16,762 nucleotides of DNA, taken from positions 1-16,762 of the forward strand of contig SCUQ01000461.1 in NCBI GenBank assembly GCA_004297635.1. Direction: 5' to 3'. Of this stretch, positions 1 through 5,945 are shown piece by piece. Position numbers and translations under genes: made by a program. Source of the stretch: Rhizorhabdus sp. (GTDB taxonomy: Bacteria > Pseudomonadota > Alphaproteobacteria > Sphingomonadales > Sphingomonadaceae). The notes under the pieces were generated by a model that saw nothing but the letters and a program-made list of their open reading frames with translations, did no database searches and was not told where the DNA came from. Position 1 is the stretch's first letter, and every line of letters starts with the position of its first letter.

Positions 1-1
1 C

Positions 2-658
2 GCCGATCGTGTACGCAGCCAACGCCAGCTCTGGGCGGCCAGCGGCAGCAGCCATGACCGGGTCATCGCGCTGCTGCGGATCCTGCTGCCCGCCGCCATC
101 GGCGTGCTGGTCGTACTGCTCGCGCTGGCGCCGCTGACGGTCGGCCGCGACATCAGCTTCGTGCTGTCCAAGGATCGGGTCGAGGTCGCGCGGGAACGGA
201 TGCGGGTCAGCGCGGCCACCTATCGCGGCCAGGATTCCAAGGGTCAGCCTTTCCAGCTCACCGCGGGTTCGGCGGTGCAGGTCAGCTCGCGCGACGCGGT
301 GGTGCGGCTCAAGACGCTGGCGGCGCAGATCCAGCTGCCCGAAGGTCCGGCACGGATCATCGCCGGACAGGGCCGCTACGACATGGACAGCGAGAAGGTC
401 GCGATCGACGGCCCGGTCCGCTTCCGTTCGGCCGACGGCTATAATATCGATACCCGCGACGTCGGGATCGATCTCAAGACCCGGCAGGTGGCGAGCGAGG
501 GGCCGGTCGACGGCCGCATGAACATCGGCCGCTTCTCGGGCGACCGCTTCACCGCCGACCTGAACAAGCGGGTCGTGGTGCTCGAAGGCCGTGCCCGCTT
601 GCATATCGATCAGCGGCAGGCCAGAGCAGCGCCCCGTAGGCCCGGAGTCGGAGGATGA
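2..658 (+). CDS. lptC: LPS export protein LptC (5' partial)
   Basis: The frame is open from base 2, so the true start lies left of the window. LptC is the bitopic inner-membrane protein that passes lipopolysaccharide from the LptB2FG transporter to periplasmic LptA. The visible part begins with a short polar stretch, then a hydrophobic helix (IALLRILLPAAIGVLVVLL, about bases 65-121). A periplasmic beta-rich domain follows (FVLSKDRVEVARERMRVSAA, then repeated short strands), as expected for the LptC/OstA-like fold. A GTG at 104 could serve as a start, but it falls inside the transmembrane helix and would destroy it, so I reject it. The stop codon overlaps the lptA start as ATGA, which suggests translational coupling. 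Identification is by fold pattern plus position directly before lptA. Confidence 0.9.
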   Translation, partial: ADRVRSQRQLWAASGSSHDRVIALLRILLPAAIGVLVVLLALAPLTVGRDISFVLSKDRVEVARERMRVSAATYRGQDSKGQPFQLTAGSAVQVSSRDAVVRLKTLAAQIQLPEGPARIIAGQGRYDMDSEKVAIDGPVRFRSADGYNIDTRDVGIDLKTRQVASEGPVDGRMNIGRFSGDRFTADLNKRVVVLEGRARLHIDQRQARAAPRRPGVGG

Positions 659-1191
659 GCGTAATGAAGCGTGGCGTGCTGGCGAAGGCATTGCTGGGTG
701 TTGCGCTGGCCATGGCGACGGCGGCCGCCGCGCAGACGGTCAATTCGCTCAAGAACCATAATTCGAATCTGCCTGTCGATTTCGCCGCCGATCGGATCGA
801 GCTGCAGGACCGTGCCGATCGCGCGGTGCTGACCGGCAATGTCGAGGTCAACCAGGGCGATATGAAGCTGCGCGCCGCGCGCGTCACCATCGCCTATTCG
901 GGCGGGGACCAGACCCAGGTCAACCGGATGGATGCATCGGGCGGGGTGGTGCTGACCACCGCGAGCGAGACGGCGCGGTCCTCCTATGCCATCTATGATC
1001 TGCGGACCCGGCTGGTGACGATGATCGGCAATGTCGTGATCAGCCGCGCCGGCAAGGGCGAGACCCGCGGCAACCGGCTGGTGCTCAACATGAACAGCGG
1101 CCAGGCCAGCCTCAATGGCGGTGGTGCCGGCGGCCGGGTGACGGGCCGCTTCACGCCGCCACCGCGTCCGGCGGGGCCGTCGAAGAACTGA
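655..1191 (+). CDS. lptA: LPS transport periplasmic protein LptA
   Basis: LptA forms the periplasmic bridge that carries lipopolysaccharide from LptC to LptD at the outer membrane. The 178-residue product starts with a signal peptide (MKRGVLAKALLGVALAMATA, cleavage probably after AAA-AQT near residue 27). The OstA-like beta-jellyroll follows: VDFAADRIELQDRADRAVLT, GNVEVNQGDMKLRAARVTI and the later pair TRLVTMIGNVVISR. The C-terminal tail (about residues 158-178) is rich in proline and glycine, common in alphaproteobacterial forms. The ATG at 655 overlaps the lptC stop; an in-frame ATG at 664 is an alternative start. In related genomes lptB normally follows closely; here an insertion sequence separates them. 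Confidence 0.93.
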   Translation: MSVMKRGVLAKALLGVALAMATAAAAQTVNSLKNHNSNLPVDFAADRIELQDRADRAVLTGNVEVNQGDMKLRAARVTIAYSGGDQTQVNRMDASGGVVLTTASETARSSYAIYDLRTRLVTMIGNVVISRAGKGETRGNRLVLNMNSGQASLNGGGAGGRVTGRFTPPPRPAGPSKN

Positions 1192-1209
1192 GGGCCTTCC
1201 TGAAAAGAC

Positions 1210-1289
1210 CGTCATGCTGAACGCGTTTCAGCATCCACCCGTCAACGGGAGGATTGGAACGGGCGGAAGAGTGGACCCTGAAACAAGTT
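1210..1289. repeat. Bipartite palindromic (REPIN-like) repeat, copy 1, split by the IS
   Basis: The first half (1210-1237, starting CGTCATGCTGAAC) forms a hairpin whose 8-bp stem, ATGCTGAA (1214-1221) with TTCAGCAT (1227-1234), is perfect. The second half is in inverted orientation: TGGACCCTGAAACAAGTT at 1272-1289, completed by CAGGGTGACG at 3043-3052 beyond the insertion sequence. Rejoined, it gives the stem CCCTGAA/TTCAGGG around the loop ACAAG. Both halves read CGTCA-stem-loop-stem-TCCA outward to inward. The same layout recurs at 4035-4124. The sequence shows the structure; calling it REP/REPIN-like is by analogy. Confidence 0.75.
1281..1289. repeat. Target-site duplication, left copy
   Basis: AAACAAGTT directly abuts the left inverted repeat of the insertion sequence and is repeated exactly at the right end (3034-3042). 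IS1595-family elements usually duplicate 8 bp, so one of the nine matching bases may be fortuitous. The duplicated bases are the loop plus the innermost stem bases of the palindromic repeat. Confidence 0.85.
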
Positions 1290-1314
1290 GGGGTTTATCC
1301 CCTTTGGACAAGTA
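1290..1314 (+). repeat. Left terminal inverted repeat of the IS
   Basis: Begins GGGGTTTATCCCCTTT and ends ACAAGTA. It matches the right end in 20 of 25 positions; the mismatches are at positions 3, 5 and 16-18. Confidence 0.85.
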
Positions 1315-1362
1315 CGCCTAAATCTGGTACAGCGGCCTCCGTTGCAACATGCGGAGGGATTA

Positions 1363-1647
1363 ATGGCAAGCAAATCGGAAGAGCCAACACCGTCGAAATC
1401 CGAACCAGACGGACACGACGAGGCGGGGGCGCGGCAGGTGTCGTCATTTTTTGCCGATCGATTTTACATCGAGTTCGGCGGCCGTGTCCGAATAGCGTTC
1501 GGAGAAACGGTCGCCGACGGCAAGAGGTATCATTCGGCCGTTTCGTTACTTCCGGCGGATGCAATCGAGTTGGCAACGCTCATATTGCGGCTCTCTGGCG
1601 CCAAGGTGGAAATGAGGACGGAGGAGCCATCAGATGGCACCGCCTAG
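1363..1647 (+). CDS. IS passenger gene A, 94-aa soluble protein of unknown function
   Basis: I do not recognise a family. The start at 1363 is chosen because GGAGGG (1353-1358) sits at ribosome-binding distance; the frame is open further upstream, but that would begin at the IS end. The product has a charged, low-complexity N-terminus (MASKSEEPTPSKSEPDGHDE, residues 1-20). A compact part follows: FFADRFYIEFGGRVRIAFGE, a HSAVSLLPADAIELATLILR segment that looks beta-strand then helix, and an acidic tail. No membrane segment is visible. It overlaps passenger gene B by 14 bases, so the two are probably translated together. Location inside the IS ends and lower GC than the host genes mark it as element cargo. 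Confidence 0.7.
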   Translation: MASKSEEPTPSKSEPDGHDEAGARQVSSFFADRFYIEFGGRVRIAFGETVADGKRYHSAVSLLPADAIELATLILRLSGAKVEMRTEEPSDGTA

Positions 1648-2047
1648 CTCCGCCTCGGGCGGTTCTGGAAGCGCCCGTTCTAGCGCAGCCGGCGGCGGTT
1701 CGCGGTCAAGCCGCGCCAAGCCGGGGATTCTCACTGTGAGCGGCGGGCGTCGGGAATTGAAGGGCTACACCGTGACTGGCGACGAGTTGCTCGCGCTGGG
1801 CGCCGTCCAAGGGATGACCGCTCTTGCATTCGCCCTGGCAGGTTCATTCTTCGGTTTCTGGCTGAGCACAAAACAGGCAATCGAGCTTGCCGGTCGAGAC
1901 ACTTCGATTGCCTCAAAAGCACAGTGGCTAGCGTACGGAGACGTTGGTTTTTGGGGAGGCATCACCCTAGCGGCGCTCGGCGTTGGTCTATTTGGATACA
2001 GCGGATGGCGCGCCTTTAAGATAATGCGGGATACGATCCATGACTGA
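1634..2047 (+). CDS. IS passenger gene B, 137-aa small membrane protein
   Basis: No family is recognised. The ATG at 1634 is preceded by a GGAGGAG-type ribosome-binding site (about 1619-1626). Residues 1-30 are a Ser/Gly/Ala-rich, positively charged tail. Residues 31-50 form a short polar stretch (ILTVSGGRRELKGYTVTGDE). Two hydrophobic helices lie at about 53-78 (LLALGAVQGMTALAFALAG...) and 103-126 (DVGFWGGITLAALGVGLFGY), joined by a polar loop. The C-terminus is basic, then DTIHD. The gene overlaps A upstream by 14 bases and C downstream by 8 bases, so A-B-C reads as a compact operon. A role as a two-helix membrane partner of A and C is inference only. Confidence 0.7.
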   Translation: MAPPSSASGGSGSARSSAAGGGSRSSRAKPGILTVSGGRRELKGYTVTGDELLALGAVQGMTALAFALAGSFFGFWLSTKQAIELAGRDTSIASKAQWLAYGDVGFWGGITLAALGVGLFGYSGWRAFKIMRDTIHD

Positions 2048-2216
2048 ACAAACTGGCGCCGATAAGCGCTTCGACCGCCTGCTCAAGCAAATGGTGCAGG
2101 GGAACGCCCCTAGCGAAAAGAAACCATCAGGCGGTCCAGCATCAGATGCGGAACGTGACGCATGTTCCAGCGGTACTCGAACTCGCCAAGGTACTTCGAA
2201 AGGTGCTTCCCGCTGA
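2040..2216 (+). CDS. IS passenger gene C, 58-aa protein antisense to the transposase end
   Basis: The ATG at 2040 overlaps the stop of gene B (ATGACTGA arrangement) and the frame runs to TGA at 2214-2216. The product begins MTEQTGADKRFDRLLKQMVQ, a plausible amphipathic helix at about residues 9-20, and continues as a polar tail ending SKGASR. From base 2110 onward it is read on the strand opposite the last 107 bases of the transposase gene, so roughly the last 35 residues are constrained by transposase codons. No family is recognised. Small charged proteins of this style beside IS1595 transposases seem familiar to me in sphingomonads and rhizobia, but I cannot verify this here. Confidence 0.55.
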   Translation: MTEQTGADKRFDRLLKQMVQGNAPSEKKPSGGPASDAERDACSSGTRTRQGTSKGASR

Positions 2217-2985
2217 CATGAATGTGCGTGCCGTTGATCCCGCGCTTCAACTGCGCCCAAAAGCCTTCGATGCTGTTCACGCCAGCGCCGCTCTTGGTCG
2301 CGTACTGCCCCGCCTTGTGGTTGACGGTGACGTGACGGTAGCCGTTGAGCCCCAAGTCCTTGTAGCCGCCGAACTCGTCGGTATGGACGGTCGTACCGGG
2401 CAGAACGTGCGAGTTGATCAGGCCATGCATCGCGGCCTTGTGACGACCCTTCACGACGCGGGTGATCAGTTCCCCCTCGCGCTCCAACATGCCAACGACG
2501 ACGGTCTTGTTGCCCTTGTAGCCGGAGCCCATGCCGGACACCGAACCGCCAACCAGCGTCTCGTCGATCTCAACGATGGAGCCGGGGCCGCCAAGCGGAT
2601 CGTCGCTGTCGAGCGAGGCCATGTACTTGCGGATTTCATGGCACATGCGCCACGCGGTTTTGTAGGTTACGCCAAGCTGGCGCTCGACCTCTTTGGCCGC
2701 CACGCCGTTCCGCGAAGCGCAGAACTGGAACATGACAAAGAACCAATCGCGCAGCGGCGTGCGGGTGCGGTCGAACGGCGTGCCAGCGGTCGGATAGACC
2801 TGATAGCCGCAATGCTCGCACGCATAGGAGCGGCGGGCCTTCACGCGGTAGAACTTGGCTTCACGGCCACAGCCTTCGCAATCCAGGCGCTCGCCAAAGC
2901 GGGTGCGCATCAGATGATCGAGGCAGCTATCCTCAGTCGGAAAGCGGTCCTGAAAGTCGCGGAGGGTGAGAGATTTCTTAGCCAT
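2110..2985 (-). CDS. IS1595-family (ISXO2-like) transposase
   Basis: The 291-aa protein catalyses transposition of the surrounding element. Residues 1-65 hold an N-terminal zinc ribbon (CEGC at 36-39 and CEHC at 56-59). A helix-turn-helix follows (NGVAAKEVERQLGVTYKTAW, 93-112). The ISXO2-like catalytic domain has VEIDETLVGG (D141), VHTDEFGGYKDL (D203) and VNSIEGFWAQLK (N237/E240), giving the DDE/N set. The ATG at 2985 begins MAKKSLTLRDF; a longer frame to 3039 would start outside the element. Length is normal for the family and no frameshift or stop is present, so it looks functional. It lies opposite the passenger genes and opposite to lptCAB. Confidence 0.95.
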   Translation of the reverse strand: MAKKSLTLRDFQDRFPTEDSCLDHLMRTRFGERLDCEGCGREAKFYRVKARRSYACEHCGYQVYPTAGTPFDRTRTPLRDWFFVMFQFCASRNGVAAKEVERQLGVTYKTAWRMCHEIRKYMASLDSDDPLGGPGSIVEIDETLVGGSVSGMGSGYKGNKTVVVGMLEREGELITRVVKGRHKAAMHGLINSHVLPGTTVHTDEFGGYKDLGLNGYRHVTVNHKAGQYATKSGAGVNSIEGFWAQLKRGINGTHIHVSGKHLSKYLGEFEYRWNMRHVPHLMLDRLMVSFR

Positions 2986-2991
2986 GCATGT

Positions 2992-3020
2992 TGTATGGCA
3001 TACCCGATTACTTGTTTCAA
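2992..3020 (-). promoter_or_regulatory. Possible transposase promoter partly inside the right IS end
   Basis: On the - strand TTGAAA (3020-3015) is followed after 17 bases by CATACA (2997-2992), just before the ATG at 2985. The -35 box fits well and the -10 box poorly. No ribosome-binding site precedes the ATG, so a very short or leaderless transcript is possible. This is weak, pattern-only evidence. Confidence 0.25.
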
Positions 3021-3033
3021 GGGGATAATCGCC
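3009..3033 (-). repeat. Right terminal inverted repeat of the IS
   Basis: Read inward on the - strand it begins GGCGATTATCCCCTTG and ends ACAAGTA, matching the left end at 20 of 25 positions. It contains TGAAACAAGT, which is also present in the target palindrome. Confidence 0.85.
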
Positions 3034-3042
3034 AAACAAGTT
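3034..3042. repeat. Target-site duplication, right copy
   Basis: AAACAAGTT, identical to the left copy at 1281-1289. It continues into CAGGGTGACG, the remaining arm of the interrupted palindrome. Confidence 0.85.
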
Positions 3043-3202
3043 CAGGGTGACGATGTGGGGAGGATGGCGGCGCCTCCATCCGACCGTCTCATTTCAGCAA
3101 CTTGCCGCCCGCGAAATCGCCATGCACGAAGCTTGCCAGTTTCCTTGGGAGCCGGCTTTCGCTAATCACTCCACCCAGAACATACCCGCAGGACCACGGC
3201 CC

Positions 3203-3979
3203 ATGAACGACACAACCACGCTTGAACGCCCGGCCGGTCCCGATGGGACGGGTGTCGTGCGCGGCCTGTCGGTCGTCTCGATCGCCAAGACCTACGACAA
3301 GCGTCAGGTGCTGAGCGACATCTCGCTGGATGTCGCGCGCGGCGAGGTGGTCGGGCTGCTCGGTCCCAACGGCGCGGGCAAAACGACCTGCTTCTATTCG
3401 GTGATGGGCCTCGTCCGGCCCGATGCCGGGCGCATCCTGCTCGACGGCGACGACATCACCACCCTGCCGATGTACCGCCGGGCCATCCTCGGCCTCGGCT
3501 ATCTGCCGCAGGAAACGTCGATCTTCCGTGGTCTGACCGTCAGCCAGAATATTTTGGCGGTGCTCGAGCTGGTCGAACCCGACAAGGCGCAGCGCGCCGC
3601 CAAGCTCGATTCGCTGCTCCAGGAATTCCACCTCGCCCATTTGCGCGACTCGGCGGCGATGGCGTTGTCGGGCGGCGAGCGCCGCCGCTGCGAGATCGCC
3701 CGCGCGCTGGCGGCCGATCCGTCGATCATGCTGCTCGACGAACCTTTCGCCGGAATCGATCCGATCTCGATCGCCGACATCCGCGAACTGGTGCGCGACC
3801 TGAAGAGCCGCGACATCGGCGTGCTGATCACCGACCATAATGTCCGCGAGACGCTCGACATCGTCGATCGCGCTTGCATCATCTATGATGGCAAGGTGCT
3901 GTTCCAGGGCAGCCCGGCCGCGCTGGTCGCCGATCCGAATGTGCGCCGGCTTTACCTCGGCGAGGGCTTCTCGCTCTGA
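3203..3979 (+). CDS. lptB: LPS export ABC transporter ATP-binding protein LptB
   Basis: LptB is the cytoplasmic ATPase of the LptB2FG complex that extracts lipopolysaccharide from the inner membrane. The 258-aa product has Walker A GPNGAGKT (54-61), Q-loop Q103 (YLPQE), signature LSGGERRR (155-162), Walker B IMLLDEPFAG with E180, and H-loop H212. The C-terminal NVRRLYLGEGFSL is typical of LptB. The ATG at 3203 is chosen because the family begins shortly before the ATP-binding core and an AGGA lies upstream. The longer frame from 3047 would read through the repeat remnant. The gene now lies about 2 kb from lptA because of the insertion sequence, so it probably needs its own promoter or read-through; the 160 bases before it show no convincing promoter. 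The gene is normally essential. Confidence 0.95.
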   Translation: MNDTTTLERPAGPDGTGVVRGLSVVSIAKTYDKRQVLSDISLDVARGEVVGLLGPNGAGKTTCFYSVMGLVRPDAGRILLDGDDITTLPMYRRAILGLGYLPQETSIFRGLTVSQNILAVLELVEPDKAQRAAKLDSLLQEFHLAHLRDSAAMALSGGERRRCEIARALAADPSIMLLDEPFAGIDPISIADIRELVRDLKSRDIGVLITDHNVRETLDIVDRACIIYDGKVLFQGSPAALVADPNVRRLYLGEGFSL

Positions 3980-4034
3980 CGATGGCGCACAAAGCCACAT
4001 CGGGATCACACACACCGCATCGGCGCGATATTGC

Positions 4035-4124
4035 CGTCATGCCGACCTTGGTTCGGCATCCACCCATCATCCTGACCGTCCGCTGCCGTGGCACGATGGC
4101 TGCTGAAACAAGTTCGGCATGACG
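4035..4124. repeat. Bipartite palindromic (REPIN-like) repeat, copy 2
   Basis: The first half (4035-4062) has stem ATGCCGA (4039-4045) with TCGGCAT (4053-4059). The second half (4097-4124), in inverted orientation, reads TGGCTGCTGAAACAAGTTCG then GCATGACG. Each half is 28 bases and aligns without gaps to both halves of the copy beside lptA. The repeat fills most of the 188-base gap between lptB and rpoN. Stem bases differ between copies in a compensating way. Confidence 0.75.
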
Positions 4125-4167
4125 ATGACGGGTGATCAGCGGCAATGCCGGAACATGAGCTAGGCCC

Positions 4168-5685
4168 ATGGCGCTCGGCCCTCGCCTAGACCTTCGGCAG
4201 AGCCAGTCGCTGGTGATGACGCCGCAGCTTCAGCAGGCGATCAAGCTGCTGGCGCTGTCCAATCTCGAGGTCGAGGCCTTCATCGCCGAGGAGATCGAGA
4301 AGAACCCGCTGCTCGAAGGGGGCGCGGTCGAGGCGCCCGAACTGGATGACCGCCCCGGCGAGCCCGACGATTTCGATGGCGACGGCTTCGATGGGGAGGA
4401 CTTCGAGGCTGGCCCGACCGCCGACCGGCTGATCGAGACCGGCGACGCCCAGGCCGATGCGCCGCTCGATGCCGATTATGATGCAGAGACCTTTCACCAT
4501 GACAGCCCCGCCGATGCCGCGCGCGGGCCGGAGGGCGGGCTTGGCATGGAGGGTGCCGGCGGCGACCCGGGCGAGGCACGCGACCTCGACGACTATGCGA
4601 CCGCCACGCTGTCGCTCCACGACCATCTCGTCGCGCAGGCGGGGGAGCTGCTCTCGGGGGGCGACATGCGCATCGCCGCCCGGATCATCGACCTGATCGA
4701 CGAGGCCGGATATTTCGGGGGGGACACCGTCGAGCTGGCGCAGGCGCTCGACGTTCCGCTTTATGATGTCGAGCGGGTTCTGGGCGTCGTCCAGACGCTT
4801 GATCCGAGCGGGGTTGGGGCCCGGTCGCTCGCCGAATGCATCGCGCTCCAGGCGCGGGAAGCCGACCGGTACGATCCGGCGATGGCGAAGCTGATCGACA
4901 ATCTCGATCTGCTCGCGCGCGGAGCGATCCCGCAGCTGCGCCGGCTGTGCGGGGTCGACGAGGAGGATATGGCGGACATGATCCGCGAGCTGCGCGGATA
5001 TGATCCCAAGCCGGGGCTCCGCTTCGGCGGCGAGCCGGCGGCCCCGGTCACGCCCGATATCTTCGTGCGGCGCACCGGCAATGGCTGGGCGGTCGAACTC
5101 AACAGCGCCACCCTGCCCCGGCTGCTGGTCAACCGGACCTATTATAGCGAGCTTTCGAGTGGGCCGCAGGACAAGGCGAGCAAGGCCTGGCTATCCGAAT
5201 GCCTCGCCTCGGCCAACTGGCTGGTCAAGGCGCTCGATCAGCGCGCGCGCACCATCGTCAGGGTCTCCCAGGAGATCGTGAAGCAGCAGGAGGCCTTCTT
5301 CCTTCACGGCGTCGAATATCTGCGGCCGCTCACGCTCAAGGCGGTCGCCGATGCGATCGGCATGCATGAATCGACGATCAGCCGGGTCACGTCGAACAAA
5401 TATCTGATGTGCGAGCGCGGGCTCCACGAGCTCAAATATTTCTTCACGAGCGGGGTGGCCGCCGCCGATGGCGGCGATGCCGTCTCGGCCGAGGCGGTGA
5501 AGAGCCAGATCGCCAAGCTGATCGCCGCCGAGGGCGACGATATCCTGTCCGACGACAAGCTGGTGGAGCTGCTCAGGGACAAGGGCTTCGACCTCGCCCG
5601 CCGCACCGTCGCCAAATATCGCGAGGCGATCGGCCTTGGTTCATCGGTACAGCGGCGCCGGCAACGGGCGATGAAGGCGGCCTGA
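4168..5685 (+). CDS. rpoN: RNA polymerase sigma-54 factor RpoN
   Basis: Sigma-54 directs RNA polymerase to -24/-12 promoters and needs AAA+ activators. The 505-aa protein has the Gln-rich activator-interacting region I (residues 9-50: LRQSQSLVMTPQLQQAIKLL then the IEKNPLLE motif). A very acidic region II spans about 52-145, followed by the core-binding domain (about 145-330). The helix-turn-helix lies near 388-408 (LTLKAVADAIGMHESTISRV), and the RpoN box ARRTVAKYRE is at 477-486. Length is normal. The position directly after lptB is common in proteobacteria. The leader carries palindromic repeat copy 2. A short hairpin (CCCGC/GCGGG, 5686-5700) follows the stop without a T-run. Confidence 0.97.
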   Translation: MALGPRLDLRQSQSLVMTPQLQQAIKLLALSNLEVEAFIAEEIEKNPLLEGGAVEAPELDDRPGEPDDFDGDGFDGEDFEAGPTADRLIETGDAQADAPLDADYDAETFHHDSPADAARGPEGGLGMEGAGGDPGEARDLDDYATATLSLHDHLVAQAGELLSGGDMRIAARIIDLIDEAGYFGGDTVELAQALDVPLYDVERVLGVVQTLDPSGVGARSLAECIALQAREADRYDPAMAKLIDNLDLLARGAIPQLRRLCGVDEEDMADMIRELRGYDPKPGLRFGGEPAAPVTPDIFVRRTGNGWAVELNSATLPRLLVNRTYYSELSSGPQDKASKAWLSECLASANWLVKALDQRARTIVRVSQEIVKQQEAFFLHGVEYLRPLTLKAVADAIGMHESTISRVTSNKYLMCERGLHELKYFFTSGVAAADGGDAVSAEAVKSQIAKLIAAEGDDILSDDKLVELLRDKGFDLARRTVAKYREAIGLGSSVQRRRQRAMKAA

Positions 5686-5700
5686 CCCGCGATCAGCGGG

Positions 5701-5844
5701 CTAGTCCAAAGCGGCCCTGACCTTGTCGAGCTTGACGACGACATGGTGCGTTTGCGGCGTGGGATCGGCCTGGCGGCCGCTCGGCAACGCCATGATCGGG
5801 CCGGCTACGAGCAAGGCTGTTCCGATCGCCCAATAGAGTTTCAT
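5701..5844 (-). CDS. Small exported peptide, 47 aa, unknown function
   Basis: The short frame encodes a protein beginning MKLYWAIGTALLVAGPIMAL, a lysine followed by a hydrophobic stretch that looks like a signal peptide or membrane anchor. A polar tail ends in HHVVVKLDKVRAALD. It sits between convergent rpoN and the - strand transporter gene. The ATG at 5844 has only a weak GGGA upstream. I do not recognise a family. The frame stays open upstream, but that part overlaps the transporter gene antisense and is not believable as coding. The call rests on the signal-like N-terminus and on otherwise unexplained space. Confidence 0.5.
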   Translation of the reverse strand: MKLYWAIGTALLVAGPIMALPSGRQADPTPQTHHVVVKLDKVRAALD

Positions 5845-5945
5845 CGCTATAGTCCCAGCTGTGTGTGGAGCCGGAAACGCACAATGGCGATTTGGTTTCC
5901 AGCCACCGCACCCTGTCGTCGGCACGACGCGGAAGGGAACGACGC

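Larger units (their letters stand above)
1290..3033. mobile_element. IS1595-family insertion sequence with three passenger genes
   Basis: This is a complete element of about 1744 bp between lptA and lptB. The ends are imperfect inverted repeats (GGGGTTTATCCCC... at the left; GGCGATTATCCCC... read inward from the right), 20 of 25 positions matching, flanked by the direct repeat AAACAAGTT. It encodes an ISXO2/IS1595-type transposase on the - strand and three small overlapping genes on the + strand. The passenger part is visibly less GC-rich than the flanking chromosome. Some IS1595 subgroups are known to carry passenger genes. Intact ends, target duplication and transposase frame suggest a recent, possibly active insertion. 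Removing the element and one target copy rebuilds a perfect palindrome, which confirms the boundaries to within a base. Confidence 0.92.

Noticed and set aside
104..658. lptC starting at GTG 104
   Set aside because: This start would cut through the N-terminal membrane helix, and the frame continues open to the window edge.
2146..3165. 339-codon + strand frame over the transposase
   Set aside because: Antisense shadow of a clear transposase, and it crosses the IS boundary and the target duplication.
3047..3202. N-terminal extension of lptB by 52 codons
   Set aside because: The extra part reads the remnant of the palindromic repeat and intergenic DNA and is absent from the usual LptB length.
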